Part shown: positions 7,716-16,312 of the stretch, piece by piece | How positions within the stretch are numbered: position 1 is the first letter of the stretch | How the letters are laid out: the number at the start of each line of letters is the position of its first letter | From: Pseudomonas fragi | GTDB taxonomy: Bacteria > Pseudomonadota > Gammaproteobacteria > Pseudomonadales > Pseudomonadaceae | DNA: 64,000 bases | Reading direction: 5' to 3' | Assembly: GCF_900105835.1 (NCBI RefSeq) | Contig: NZ_LT629783.1 | Location: 4,796,501 to 4,860,500, forward strand | Notes under the pieces: model-generated | What the model saw: the letters and a program-made list of their open reading frames with translations, nothing else | The model's database searches: none | What the model was told of the DNA's origin: nothing | Position numbers and translations under genes: made by a program

Positions 7716-9548
7716 ATGAACGCCGATCTGATCCTGTTCAATGGTCAATTCAACACCGTCGACCGCGACAATCCGCAGGCCAGTGCCGTGGCCATCCGTG
7801 AAGGCCGTTTTGTCACGGTCGGCACCGATGCCCAGGCGATGGCCCTGCGCGGTCCGGGCACGCAAGTCATCGATCTCAAGGGCCGCTGCGTCATTCCCGG
7901 GCTTAATGACTCGCACCTGCACCTGATCCGCGGTGGCCTGAACTACAACCTCGAATTGCGCTGGGAAGGCGTGCCGTCGCTGGCCGATGCATTGCGCATG
8001 CTCAAGGCGCAGGCCGCACGCACGCCCACACCGCAGTGGGTGCGCGTGGTGGGTGGCTGGAACGAATTCCAGTTCGCCGAGAAACGCATGCCGACCCTGG
8101 ACGAACTCAATCAGGCGGCCCCGGACACCCCGGTGTTTGTCCTGCACTTGTATGACCGCGCCTTGCTCAACCGGGCCGCGCTGCGAGTGGCCGGCTATAC
8201 CCGTGACACGCCGAACCCGCCAGGTGGCGAGATCGTGCGTGATGCCAAGGGCAACCCCACCGGCATGCTGGTGGCGCGACCCAATGCGATGATCCTCTAT
8301 TCGACCCTGGCCAAGGGGCCAGCGCTGGCGCTGGAGTATCAGGTCAATTCGACCCGCCAGTTTATGCGTGAACTCAATCGCCTCGGGCTCACCAGCGCGA
8401 TTGATGCCGGTGGTGGCTTCCAGAACTACCCCGACGACTACCGGGTCATCGAGCAACTGGCCAAAGACCGACAACTGACCATGCGCATCGCTTACAACCT
8501 GTTCACGCAAAAGCCCAAGGAAGAACTCGCTGACTTCAAGCACTGGACCTCCAGCGTCAAGCTGCACCAGGGCGATGACTTTTTGCGCCACAACGGTGCC
8601 GGGGAAATGCTGGTGTTCTCGGCGGCTGACTTCGAAGACTTCCTCGAACCGCGCCCTGACCTGCCGCAGACCATGGAAGACGAGCTGGAACCTGTGGTGC
8701 GCCATTTGGTGGAGCAGCGTTGGCCATTCCGCCTGCACGCCACCTACAACGAGTCCATCAGCCGCATGCTCGACGTGTTCGAGAAGGTCAATCGGGATAT
8801 TCCGTTCAATGGCCTGCCATGGTTTTTCGATCATGCCGAAACCATTACCCCTCAGAACATCGAGCGGGTCAGGGCGCTGGGCGGCGGTATCGCGATTCAG
8901 GATCGCATGGCGTTTCAGGGCGAGTATTTCGTCGAGCGCTACGGCGCCAAAGCCGCCGAAGCCACGCCACCGATCAAACGCATGCTGGCCGAAGGCGTGC
9001 CGGTGGGCGCGGGTACCGATGCCACCCGGGTATCCAGTTACAACCCGTGGACATCGCTGTACTGGATGGTCAGCGGTCGCACCGTGGGCGGGCTCGAGCT
9101 GCATGCCGAAGGCCTGCCGCGGCTGACCGCGCTGGAACTGTTTACCCACGGCAGTGCCTGGTTTTCCTCCGAGCAGGGCAAGAAGGGCCAGATCAAGGTC
9201 GGCCAGCTGGCGGACGTCGCGGTCCTAAGTGCGGACTTTTTCAGCGTCGATGAAGAAGCCATCAAGTGGATCGAGTCGGTGCTGACCGTAGTGGGCGGCG
9301 AGGTCGTGTATGCCGCCGACGACTTCGAAAAACTTGGCCCGGCCCGGCTGCCGGTCTTGCCCGACTGGTCGCCGGTGGTGCAAGTCCCTGGCCACTGGCG
9401 CCCGGGCGCACCGTCCCTGGCCCACCAGTGCAGCGGGCCGTGCGCGGTGCATGCCCACGGCCATGAGAAGGCGCGTTTGTCGACTGCGCCAGTCAGCGAT
9501 TTTGCCGGTTTCTGGGGCGCCTTCGGCTGCTCCTGTTTTGCGTTTTGA
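7716..9548 (+). CDS. YtcJ-type metal-dependent amidohydrolase
   Basis: The 610-residue protein begins MNADLILFNGQFNTVD and has the amidohydrolase metal motif as SHLHLIRGG near residue 66, a late His in FDHAET near 373 and GTDATR near 437. This is the YtcJ-like amidohydrolase 3 family. Members are exoenzymes acting on amides or carbamates, but few have known substrates. The tail after about residue 540 is Cys/His-rich (HQCSGPCAVHAHGHEK, then GCSCFAF), beyond the core fold. The ATG at 7716 follows AAGGAAACG. The next gene, a YcaC-like hydrolase, starts 32 bp later and probably shares the transcript. Confidence 0.85.
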   Translation: MNADLILFNGQFNTVDRDNPQASAVAIREGRFVTVGTDAQAMALRGPGTQVIDLKGRCVIPGLNDSHLHLIRGGLNYNLELRWEGVPSLADALRMLKAQAARTPTPQWVRVVGGWNEFQFAEKRMPTLDELNQAAPDTPVFVLHLYDRALLNRAALRVAGYTRDTPNPPGGEIVRDAKGNPTGMLVARPNAMILYSTLAKGPALALEYQVNSTRQFMRELNRLGLTSAIDAGGGFQNYPDDYRVIEQLAKDRQLTMRIAYNLFTQKPKEELADFKHWTSSVKLHQGDDFLRHNGAGEMLVFSAADFEDFLEPRPDLPQTMEDELEPVVRHLVEQRWPFRLHATYNESISRMLDVFEKVNRDIPFNGLPWFFDHAETITPQNIERVRALGGGIAIQDRMAFQGEYFVERYGAKAAEATPPIKRMLAEGVPVGAGTDATRVSSYNPWTSLYWMVSGRTVGGLELHAEGLPRLTALELFTHGSAWFSSEQGKKGQIKVGQLADVAVLSADFFSVDEEAIKWIESVLTVVGGEVVYAADDFEKLGPARLPVLPDWSPVVQVPGHWRPGAPSLAHQCSGPCAVHAHGHEKARLSTAPVSDFAGFWGAFGCSCFAF

Positions 9549-9580
9549 TCCCGTTACACCCATCTATCAAGGAGTTCCAT

Positions 9581-10207
9581 ATGAGCCACGTTCCATACAA
9601 ACGCCTGAACAAAGATGATGCTGTGGTGCTGCTGGTTGATCACCAGACCGGTTTGATTTCGCTGGTGCAGGATTTCTCGCCGAACGAATTCAAGAACAAC
9701 GTGCTGGCGCTCGCTGATGTGGCCAGGTTCTTCAAGCTGCCGACCATCCTCACCACCAGTTTTGAAACCGGCCCCAACGGCCCATTGGTGCCCGAACTCA
9801 AGGAGCTGTTCCCCGATGCGCCCTACATCCCGCGCCCCGGTCAGATCAATGCCTGGGACAACGAAGATTTCGTCAAGGCGGTCAAGGCGACCGGGCGCAA
9901 GCAACTGATCATTGCGGGCGTGGTGACGGATGTGTGCGTAACCTTTCCGACGCTGTCGGCGCTGGCTGAGGGTTTCGAGGTGTTTGTAGTCACCGATGCT
10001 TCGGGCACCTTCAACGAAACCGTGCAACAGGCGGCGTGGGCGCGGATGACAGCGGCGGGTGCGCAGTTGGTCAACTGGTTCTCGGTGGCGTGCGAGCTGC
10101 AGGTTGACTGGCGCAACGATATGGAAGGCCTGGCCAACTTGCTGTCACCACGCATCCCCAACTACCGCAACCTGATGAACAGCTACTCGGCGTTTACCTC
10201 CAGATAA
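9581..10207 (+). CDS. YcaC-like isochorismatase-family hydrolase
   Basis: The 208-residue protein of the cysteine-hydrolase/isochorismatase fold has Asp20 (LLVDHQTG), Lys near 84-90 and the nucleophilic Cys in AGVVTDVCVTFPTLSA near residue 118. It resembles E. coli YcaC and its Pseudomonas homologues, octameric proteins of uncertain substrate. The ATG at 9581 is preceded by AAGGAG with good spacing. An earlier in-frame ATG at 9545 overlaps the upstream gene and lacks a site. Co-expression with the amidohydrolase suggests two sequential C-N hydrolysis steps (inference). Confidence 0.88.
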   Translation: MSHVPYKRLNKDDAVVLLVDHQTGLISLVQDFSPNEFKNNVLALADVARFFKLPTILTTSFETGPNGPLVPELKELFPDAPYIPRPGQINAWDNEDFVKAVKATGRKQLIIAGVVTDVCVTFPTLSALAEGFEVFVVTDASGTFNETVQQAAWARMTAAGAQLVNWFSVACELQVDWRNDMEGLANLLSPRIPNYRNLMNSYSAFTSR

Positions 10208-10228
10208 CCCTCAACCTCCGTATCTGTT

Positions 10229-10383
10229 GATGAGTGGGACGAGGCTGCGTTCGGTGAGATGCGGCACCCCGAGGCAGCCTTCGTGAAACCCGAGCATGCG
10301 GTGTGTCAGATAAACCGCGCGCTCAGGTTTACGATTGCTTCGCAATCGAACGCAGCCTCGTTCCACTCGTCAGCTGCTACGGG
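10229..10383. repeat. Imperfect inverted repeat of the GTAGC...GCTGCGATCG family (degenerate)
   Basis: The left arm carries GAGTGGGACGAGGCTGCGTT and the right arm its near complement, ending CTCGTCAGCTGCTAC. The layout and right-arm words (CGCAGCCTCG, then CAGC-GCTAC) match the better preserved element at 53202-53350. It fills the convergent gap between the YcaC-like gene and the channel gene. It may also fold as a bidirectional transcript end. Confidence 0.7.
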
Positions 10384-10400
10384 GCGCTGGCTGCCCTTGC

Positions 10401-11828
10401 TCAATGCCGGTGCAACCAACTCAAAAACCCGCCTTTGCTGATCGGCGCCGGCGCGGTCATCAGCGCCATGCGGCTGCTTTGCTGGCGCACCGCCTGCAAT
10501 TTGCTCAAGGCCTGGCCAACCTCGGCCCGCTGCACCATGCAGTCCCGGGTCAGGGCCTTGTCGATCTGATAAATGATGCTTGAGGTCAAGGCGGTAAAGG
10601 TCGCCAGGGACGGCGAGTCCGTGAGCACGCTTTCTTCGCCCATGATCTCCCCCGGCCCCATGCGCCCGGCTTCGACGGGGCCCTTGGGATCCGGCAGGGT
10701 GACGCTGATCACGCCGGTGCCGATCACCATCAGGCTGTCGGGTACCTCGTCATGGGCCAACACCACTTCACCGGCCGCGTATTGCCGGGCAACCATCGAG
10801 CGGGCGATCTGGTCGCGCTCCTGTTCACTCAACGAGCGGAAGATTTTTACGTCATCGAGCAACGCCCGGGCACGGCTCGCGGATTCGATGACCCTGTCGG
10901 GCTGGCGTGAAATGCCCACGGCCTCCAGGTGCCGGTGAGCCAGGTCGAACAACTGGTTGCGCACTTCGCTTTTTTTGCCCAGCTCGGCAATAAACCCGCT
11001 GGCCACGTATTCGGACAAGCTCTCGCCGGTTTCCTTGAGCGCCGCCCGGGGCGCCGGGTCGTGCAACAGGCTGCTGCTGCCCTGCAGGGTGCGCTCCAGG
11101 GCGTCCAGCACCCGCCGCGGGCGAACATGGTTGGGCACCTGGATACTGATCGACACCCCGTGCAGGTTGCCGGGCCGGCTCAGGTTGACGATTTTTGCCT
11201 TGGCTGCCACCGAGTTGGGCACCACCGCCGTGCTGCCTGCGCTGGTCAGCAGGTGGGTGGCGCGCCAGTCGATGTCCAGCACCTTGCCTTCGACCCCGTC
11301 GATCACCACCCAGTCATCCACCTGGTACGGTTTGGTGGTGTTGAGCACGATGCCGGAAAACACGTCGCTCAAGGTGCTCTGCAACGCCAGGCCGACCACG
11401 ATGGCCACCACCCCGGAAGTCGCCAGCAGGCCCTTGACCGGTAGTTCCAGGACATAACCGGCCGCGGCGACGATGGCCGCCAGAAACACCAGCGCGCCAA
11501 TGACATCCTGCAGCAGGCGGCCGCTGTGGCCGATGCGGCGCATCAGCGCCAGGCCGATAAGCTCGGTGAGCACCCGCGCCGCATACAGCCACCACACAAT
11601 CCCCAGCGCGGTTGCCCCCAACTGGGCGACCCGATCATCGGTAAACAGCGGCGGCTGCAACGGGCTGACCCCGGCGTTGAAAACGATCACGCTGAATAAC
11701 GCAAACAGCGCCAGGCGCACCGCGACCCGCGTAATGCGCTGCCTGAAGGGCGCCAGATGCCACAGCACGGCGTCGCTCACCAGCAGCAGGGCACTCCAGG
11801 ACAACGGATGGTCGAGAAAAATGGACAT
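10401..11828 (-). CDS. MscS-type mechanosensitive channel with cyclic-nucleotide-binding domain
   Basis: The 475-residue protein has about four N-terminal transmembrane helices, then the MscS pore and beta domain (GVVAIVVGLALQSTLSDVFSG near 140, followed by DWVVIDGVEGKVLDIDWR). A C-terminal cNMP-binding/Crp-like beta-roll lies at about 330-445 (GEIMGEESVLTDSP, the phosphate-binding-cassette region). This is the bacterial MscS-CNBD (bCNG-like) architecture of the inner membrane. I chose the ATG at 11828 because hydrophobic segments start soon after. The longer frame reads into upstream DNA. Which nucleotide is bound, and whether tension still gates it, cannot be read here. Confidence 0.88.
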   Translation of the reverse strand: MSIFLDHPLSWSALLLVSDAVLWHLAPFRQRITRVAVRLALFALFSVIVFNAGVSPLQPPLFTDDRVAQLGATALGIVWWLYAARVLTELIGLALMRRIGHSGRLLQDVIGALVFLAAIVAAAGYVLELPVKGLLATSGVVAIVVGLALQSTLSDVFSGIVLNTTKPYQVDDWVVIDGVEGKVLDIDWRATHLLTSAGSTAVVPNSVAAKAKIVNLSRPGNLHGVSISIQVPNHVRPRRVLDALERTLQGSSSLLHDPAPRAALKETGESLSEYVASGFIAELGKKSEVRNQLFDLAHRHLEAVGISRQPDRVIESASRARALLDDVKIFRSLSEQERDQIARSMVARQYAAGEVVLAHDEVPDSLMVIGTGVISVTLPDPKGPVEAGRMGPGEIMGEESVLTDSPSLATFTALTSSIIYQIDKALTRDCMVQRAEVGQALSKLQAVRQQSSRMALMTAPAPISKGGFLSWLHRH

Positions 11829-12055
11829 GGGCAAATTCCGGTAAGCAAACAGGCGGGACTGAACACAGGTTAGCCGGATGTTGCGAAGGGGGCGCACGGA
11901 TGCAAGGGGGTATTTATGCATGCAAGGTATAAGTGCTATCCGGTAAGCGCCGTTTATTAATCAGTCCCCAGTCGCTAAGTTACTTCTATATTGAATACGC
12001 GCTCGCCCCCGGTGGCCGTTTCCTGCAGAAGTTTAACTTTGAGAGGGAGATTTTT

Positions 12056-13105
12056 ATGACGTTTACAGTACTTAAAGTCACGCTCATGGCTGCAATGGTC
12101 GGTATGTCAGCCGCCGAGGCGGGGGACTACAAGGCCAACCCGTTCACCCTGACCTACGCCGATGCAATCACTCGCAACGAACCGGGCAAGGTCAATATCC
12201 ATCCTGTTACCTACAAGCTCAACGGCCTGGATATCGCCGCCAATGTGTACACGCCGGCCAACTACGATGCGGGCAAAAAATACCCGGCCATCGTCGTCGC
12301 GCACCCCAACGGCGGGGTCAAGGAACAGGTCGCGGGCCTGTATGCCCAGCGCCTGGCTGACAAGGGCTACATCACCATTACCGCCGACGCCGCCTACCAG
12401 GGCGCCAGCGGTGGCCAGCCGCGCAATGTCGACAAACCCGCCAACCGTGTCGAAGACATCCACGGCATGGCCGACTTTATTGCCAACTACCCCGGTGTCG
12501 ACACCAAACGCATAGGCCTCCTGGGCATCTGCGGTGGCGGTGGTTATGCGCTGAAGGCCGGGCAAAGCGACAAGCGCTTCCAGTCGATTGCCACCGTTAG
12601 CATGTTCAACTCCGGGCTGGTGCGCCGTAATGGCTTTATGGATTCGCAACTGGACACCATCCAGGAACGCCTGCAGCAGTCCTCCGACGCCCGTGCCCAG
12701 GAAGCGGCAGGCGGCGAGGTGGTATACACCGGGGATGTCAAACTCACCGACGAACAAATCGCCAAACTGCCTTTTGACCTGTATCGCGAAGGCTTCGAGT
12801 ACTACGGCAAGACTCACGCCCACCCCAACTCGACCTTCAAATACACCCTCAGCAGCCTGATGGACCTGATGAGCTTTGATGCCACCAACCAGCTTGAACT
12901 GCTCAACAAGCCGCTGTTGATGATTGCCGGCAGCAAGGCCGACACCCTGTACATGACCGAGCAGGCGTTCGCCAAGGCCACGGGCACCAAGGACAAGACG
13001 CTGTTCAAGATCGATGGCGCAACCCATATCCAGACTTACTGGGTACCTGAGTATGTCGACGCAGCCATCAGCCAGCTGGCTGATTTCTACGCCAGAACAC
13101 TCTGA
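12056..13105 (+). CDS. Exported alpha/beta hydrolase with Cys nucleophile motif
   Basis: The 349-residue protein has a signal peptide (residues 1-22, ending SAAEA) and an alpha/beta-hydrolase core. The nucleophile elbow reads G-I-C-G-G-G near residue 160, so Cys stands in the position usual for Ser, as in dienelactone hydrolases. Asp in AGSKADTLY near 304 and His in DGATHIQTYW near 324 complete a plausible triad. The strong AGAGGGAG site supports the ATG at 12056. A cupin gene follows 15 bp later, then a CMD-family gene, so the three form an operon. The substrate is unknown. Confidence 0.85.
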   Translation: MTFTVLKVTLMAAMVGMSAAEAGDYKANPFTLTYADAITRNEPGKVNIHPVTYKLNGLDIAANVYTPANYDAGKKYPAIVVAHPNGGVKEQVAGLYAQRLADKGYITITADAAYQGASGGQPRNVDKPANRVEDIHGMADFIANYPGVDTKRIGLLGICGGGGYALKAGQSDKRFQSIATVSMFNSGLVRRNGFMDSQLDTIQERLQQSSDARAQEAAGGEVVYTGDVKLTDEQIAKLPFDLYREGFEYYGKTHAHPNSTFKYTLSSLMDLMSFDATNQLELLNKPLLMIAGSKADTLYMTEQAFAKATGTKDKTLFKIDGATHIQTYWVPEYVDAAISQLADFYARTL

Positions 13106-13120
13106 TACGAGGAGGTTTGC

Positions 13121-13612
13121 ATGAACCGCACACTATGGACTCTGGCAATGTGTGTAGCGGCGCCCCTGGCGGGCGCCGCCGGCTCGGCAGCCGCTGACGA
13201 CAAGGCCCGGGCGCAGCAGATTATCCGCAGCGTCGACCAGGTCTCGACTGCCGGTCCCGAGGATTACTTTACCGGGCAGGTGCGGGTCGATCCGTTGTTT
13301 CCCGCCAGCCAAGAAATCAACGCCTCGGGTGCCTACGTTACCTTCGAGCCGGGCGCGCGTTCGGCCTGGCACACCCATCCTGCCGGACAGCGGCTGGTGG
13401 TGGTGTCCGGGGTGGGCCTGACCCAGGAGTGGGGCAAGCCGGTGCAGCAGATTCACCCCGGCGACGTGGTGGTCTGCCCGCCGGGGATCAAGCACTGGCA
13501 CGGTGCCGCCCCGGGCGGTGCCATGACCCATCTGGCCGTCACCGGCACCGTGGACGGCAAAAACGTGACCTGGATGGAGAAAGTGACGGATGAACAATAC
13601 CAGGGCCGTTAA
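13121..13612 (+). CDS. Exported cupin-domain protein
   Basis: The 163-residue protein has a signal peptide (about 1-25, ending GSAAA) and a single cupin beta-barrel. The first metal motif is H-x-H in SAWHTHPAGQRLVVVSG near residues 87-100, and the second is GDVVVCPPGIKHWHGA near 120-135. It resembles the metal-dependent (R)-mandelonitrile-lyase-like cupins. The Shine-Dalgarno GAGGAGG is strong. Its 3' end overlaps the next gene by 23 bp, which implies translational coupling. Export is unusual for this family. Confidence 0.87.
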   Translation: MNRTLWTLAMCVAAPLAGAAGSAAADDKARAQQIIRSVDQVSTAGPEDYFTGQVRVDPLFPASQEINASGAYVTFEPGARSAWHTHPAGQRLVVVSGVGLTQEWGKPVQQIHPGDVVVCPPGIKHWHGAAPGGAMTHLAVTGTVDGKNVTWMEKVTDEQYQGR

Positions 13613-14372
13613 GTTCCAGAGCCCAGCCATGCTGGCTGCGGCCTTCGCCCTGAGCCTGGGGCTGACCATCGATTCAGTGCAGGCGGCCCCGCCCGTCGAC
13701 GGCTCCCGTGCCGTCAGCGGGGTGGCCGGGCAGGGCCTGACGCCACGCCAGCGGGCCATCCCGCTGATCGCCGCCGCCATGGCCAGCAGCAATATGCCCG
13801 CGCTCGATAGCGCCTTGAACCAGGGCCTCGATGCCGGTCTGACGGTCAGCGAGGCCAAGGAAATTCTGGTGCAGTTGTATGCTTACACGGGCTTCCCGCG
13901 AAGCCTCAACGCCCTCGGTCAGTTGATGAAGGTGCTCGATGCCCGCCGTCAACGGGGCATTGAAGACGCCCCGGGGCGTGAACCCGAAGCTGCGATCCCT
14001 GCGGGTGAAGAGCTGCTGGCCCTGGGCAAGGCCAATCAAACGCGGATTTCCGGGGCGCCGGTGCAGGGCCCGCTGTTTGATTTTGCCCCGGTGATCAACC
14101 AGTACCTGCAGGCGCATTTGTTCGGCGATATTTTTGCCCGGGACAATCTGGACTGGCAAAGTCGCGAGCTGGCCACGGTCGGTGCCCTGGCCGCCACCCC
14201 CGGTGTGGAGCCGCAACTGCGTTCACACATGGGCGCCAGCCTGCGTGTTGGTCTCAGCGAGGCGCAATTGCGTGAGGTGATCCAGGTGCTCGCCGAAAGT
14301 GGCGATGGCGATGCCGCCCGGCGCGCCAGCGAGGCACTGGACGCCCAACTGGCTGCTCGTCAGTCGCGGTAG
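13590..14372 (+). CDS. Exported carboxymuconolactone-decarboxylase-family protein
   Basis: The 260-residue protein has an N-terminal signal-like segment (MLAAAFALSLGLTIDSVQA) and two CMD repeats, near residues 50-120 and 165-245. I see no AhpD-type CxxC, so it is not a peroxidase of that type. Each repeat carries the helical SEAKEILVQLYAYTGFPR or SEAQLREVIQVLAESG core. It starts inside the cupin gene (ATG at 13590) and ends 13 bp into the convergent LysR gene. With its neighbours it suggests a periplasmic or secreted ring-opening or lactone pathway (inference). Confidence 0.85.
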   Translation: MNNTRAVKFQSPAMLAAAFALSLGLTIDSVQAAPPVDGSRAVSGVAGQGLTPRQRAIPLIAAAMASSNMPALDSALNQGLDAGLTVSEAKEILVQLYAYTGFPRSLNALGQLMKVLDARRQRGIEDAPGREPEAAIPAGEELLALGKANQTRISGAPVQGPLFDFAPVINQYLQAHLFGDIFARDNLDWQSRELATVGALAATPGVEPQLRSHMGASLRVGLSEAQLREVIQVLAESGDGDAARRASEALDAQLAARQSR

Positions 14373-15253
14373 CGCAAGGCTTCACGCAACAGGGTGAAGG
14401 CCGGCGAGGACTGGCGTCGACTCGGGTAGTAGAGGTGGTAGCCGGAATACGGTTCGCACCAGTCCTCCAGCACGCGGATCAGGTGGCCCTGCTCGATATG
14501 GGGCCGCACTGCGTCTTCAGGCATATAGGCCAGGCCCAGGCCCTGTAGTGCCGACTCCAGGCGCATGGCAATGTTGTTGAACACCAGTTGGCCTTCGATC
14601 CGCACTTTCAGGGCCTGGCCGTTTTTCTCGAACTCCCACATAAACAGGCCGCCGTGGGTAGGCATGCGCAAGGTAATGCAGTTGTGGGCCACCAGATCGG
14701 CCGGGATCACCGGCTTGGGGTAGCGGCTGAAGTAAGCGGGGGAGCCGACCACCGCCATGCGCATGTCAGGCCCGATGCGCATCGCAATCATGTCCTTGGC
14801 CACCTGTTCGCCCAGGCGCACGCCAGCATCGTAACCCTCGGCGACAATATCGGTCAGGCCGTAGTCGACGATGATTTCGATGCTCAAGTCCGGGTGGTCG
14901 GGCAGCAGCTGTGCCAGTACCGGTTGCAGGACCGCAATCGCGGCATGCTCACCCGCGGTGATGCGCAATTTACCTGCCGGCCGGTCGCGAAACTTGCTGA
15001 GCAGCGCCAGCTCGTTGTTGATCTCGTCGAAGCGTGGTGCAATTACCTGCAGCAGGTGCTCACCCGCTTGTGTGGGGGCAACGCTGCGGGTAGTGCGCGC
15101 CAGCAACCTGACCCCCAGGCGCTCCTCGAGCTGGCGCATGGCCCGGCTCAGGGCCGGTTGCGACATGCCCAGGCGAGCGGCGGCGCGGGTAAAGCTGCGC
15201 TCCTGGGCAACCACTGCGAAGATCGCCAGCTGGTCGTAGCTTTCAACTGTCAT
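14360..15253 (-). CDS. LysR-family transcriptional regulator
   Basis: The 297-residue regulator has an N-terminal winged helix (LAIFAVVAQERSFTRAAARL, then SQPALSRAMRQLEERLG) and a PBP2-type substrate domain (about 90-290). It is convergent with, and overlaps by 13 bp, the exported hydrolase-cupin-CMD operon. LysR genes of this subgroup are commonly found beside cupin/CMD genes, so that operon is its likely target although it is not the divergent gene. Confidence 0.92.
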   Translation of the reverse strand: MTVESYDQLAIFAVVAQERSFTRAAARLGMSQPALSRAMRQLEERLGVRLLARTTRSVAPTQAGEHLLQVIAPRFDEINNELALLSKFRDRPAGKLRITAGEHAAIAVLQPVLAQLLPDHPDLSIEIIVDYGLTDIVAEGYDAGVRLGEQVAKDMIAMRIGPDMRMAVVGSPAYFSRYPKPVIPADLVAHNCITLRMPTHGGLFMWEFEKNGQALKVRIEGQLVFNNIAMRLESALQGLGLAYMPEDAVRPHIEQGHLIRVLEDWCEPYSGYHLYYPSRRQSSPAFTLLREALRYRD

Positions 15254-15277
15254 ATCGCCATCCCTGTGCAGTGCCTG

Positions 15278-16069
15278 TCAAACAATGGCGGGGTAGTCGG
15301 CCATAGTGTCCGGCCACGGGCTCAGCACCTCAAAGCCGTTGTCAGTCACGGCCACCATATGTTCCCACTGGGCTGATAGCGAGCCGTCCCTGGTGACCAC
15401 GGTCCAGTGGTCGGGCAGGGTTTTGACGTGGCGCTTGCCGGCATTGAGCATCGGCTCGATGGTGAAAATCATGCCGGCTTTGAGCTTCATGCCCTGGCCC
15501 GGATAGCCGTAGTGCAGCACTTGCGGCTCGTCGTGGTAGACCTTGCCGATACCGTGGCCGCAGTATTCGCGCACCACACTGAAGCCTTCCTTTTCAGCCA
15601 GGCTTTGGATAGCGTGGCCGATGTCGCCCAGGGTCGCGCCGGGGCGCACCATGCGGATCCCGGCGCACATGGCGTCGTAGGTGGTTTTCACCAGATGCCG
15701 CGCCGCGGGGCTTGGTTCGCCGACGAAGTACATGCGGCTGGTATCGCCGAACCAGCCATCCTTGACCACCGCGATATCGATATTGACGATGTCGCCGTCC
15801 TGCAGCACCCGGTTTGACGGAATACCGTGGCACACCACTTCATTGACCGAAGCGCACACGGTTTTGGGAAAGCCGTGGTAGCCCACGTTGCCGGGGATGG
15901 CCTTTTGCACGTTGACGATATAGTCGTGGCAGATCTTGTCGAGCTGGTCGGTGGTGACCCCGGCCTTGACGTGCTCGCCGATCATGGCCAGCACTTCGGC
16001 GGCCAGCTTGCCCGCGACCTTGGACTGGGCGATCTGTGCCGGGGTGTTGATAACGACGCTGGCCTTCAT
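15278..16069 (-). CDS. map: Type I methionyl aminopeptidase
   Basis: The 263-residue M24A enzyme has all five metal ligands: Asp in VNIDIAV, Asp in GDTSRMYF, His in CGHGIG, Glu in FTIEPML and Glu in QWEHMVAV. It removes N-terminal Met from nascent proteins in the cytoplasm. It lies immediately downstream of a ParD-like gene and overlaps it by the 4-bp ATGA (16066-16069), a sign of coupled translation. The housekeeping map usually lies beside rpsB, which is not here, so this is probably a second copy. Confidence 0.93.
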   Translation of the reverse strand: MKASVVINTPAQIAQSKVAGKLAAEVLAMIGEHVKAGVTTDQLDKICHDYIVNVQKAIPGNVGYHGFPKTVCASVNEVVCHGIPSNRVLQDGDIVNIDIAVVKDGWFGDTSRMYFVGEPSPAARHLVKTTYDAMCAGIRMVRPGATLGDIGHAIQSLAEKEGFSVVREYCGHGIGKVYHDEPQVLHYGYPGQGMKLKAGMIFTIEPMLNAGKRHVKTLPDHWTVVTRDGSLSAQWEHMVAVTDNGFEVLSPWPDTMADYPAIV

Positions 16070-16308
16070 GAATGTGCTCCGGTTGCGAGGGGGGTGTCTT
16101 GCAGTGCCACATTCAAGTCCAGGCCGCCCGCCTGCTCGGCCCGCACCAGCAGGCGGCAGATCTGGTTGTGATCAAGGTTGGGGTGCAGTTCGGACAGCAT
16201 GCCAATACGCATCCAGTGTTCGGCTTGCGCATTGATCGAGCGGCTCAGCGCGTTGCTGGCGACCCGCAGGTTTTCGTGCATTTGCTCGGATATCTTGACG
16301 ATGCCCAT
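16066..16308 (-). CDS. ParD-like family protein (antitoxin-like DNA-binding protein)
   Basis: The 80-residue protein reads MGIVKISEQMHENLRVAS, then SRSINAQAEHWMRIGML. This is a ribbon-helix-helix-like N-terminus followed by the ParD-like C-terminal segment (HNQICRLLVRAEQAGG). Proteins of this type are grouped as ParD-like antitoxins, yet there is no ParE/RelE gene. The only partner is the overlapping methionine aminopeptidase. An inverted repeat just upstream (16313-16338) may be an autoregulatory operator. The toxin-antitoxin label is inherited from homology only. Confidence 0.75.
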   Translation of the reverse strand: MGIVKISEQMHENLRVASNALSRSINAQAEHWMRIGMLSELHPNLDHNQICRLLVRAEQAGGLDLNVALQDTPLATGAHS

Positions 16309-16312
16309 TAGC

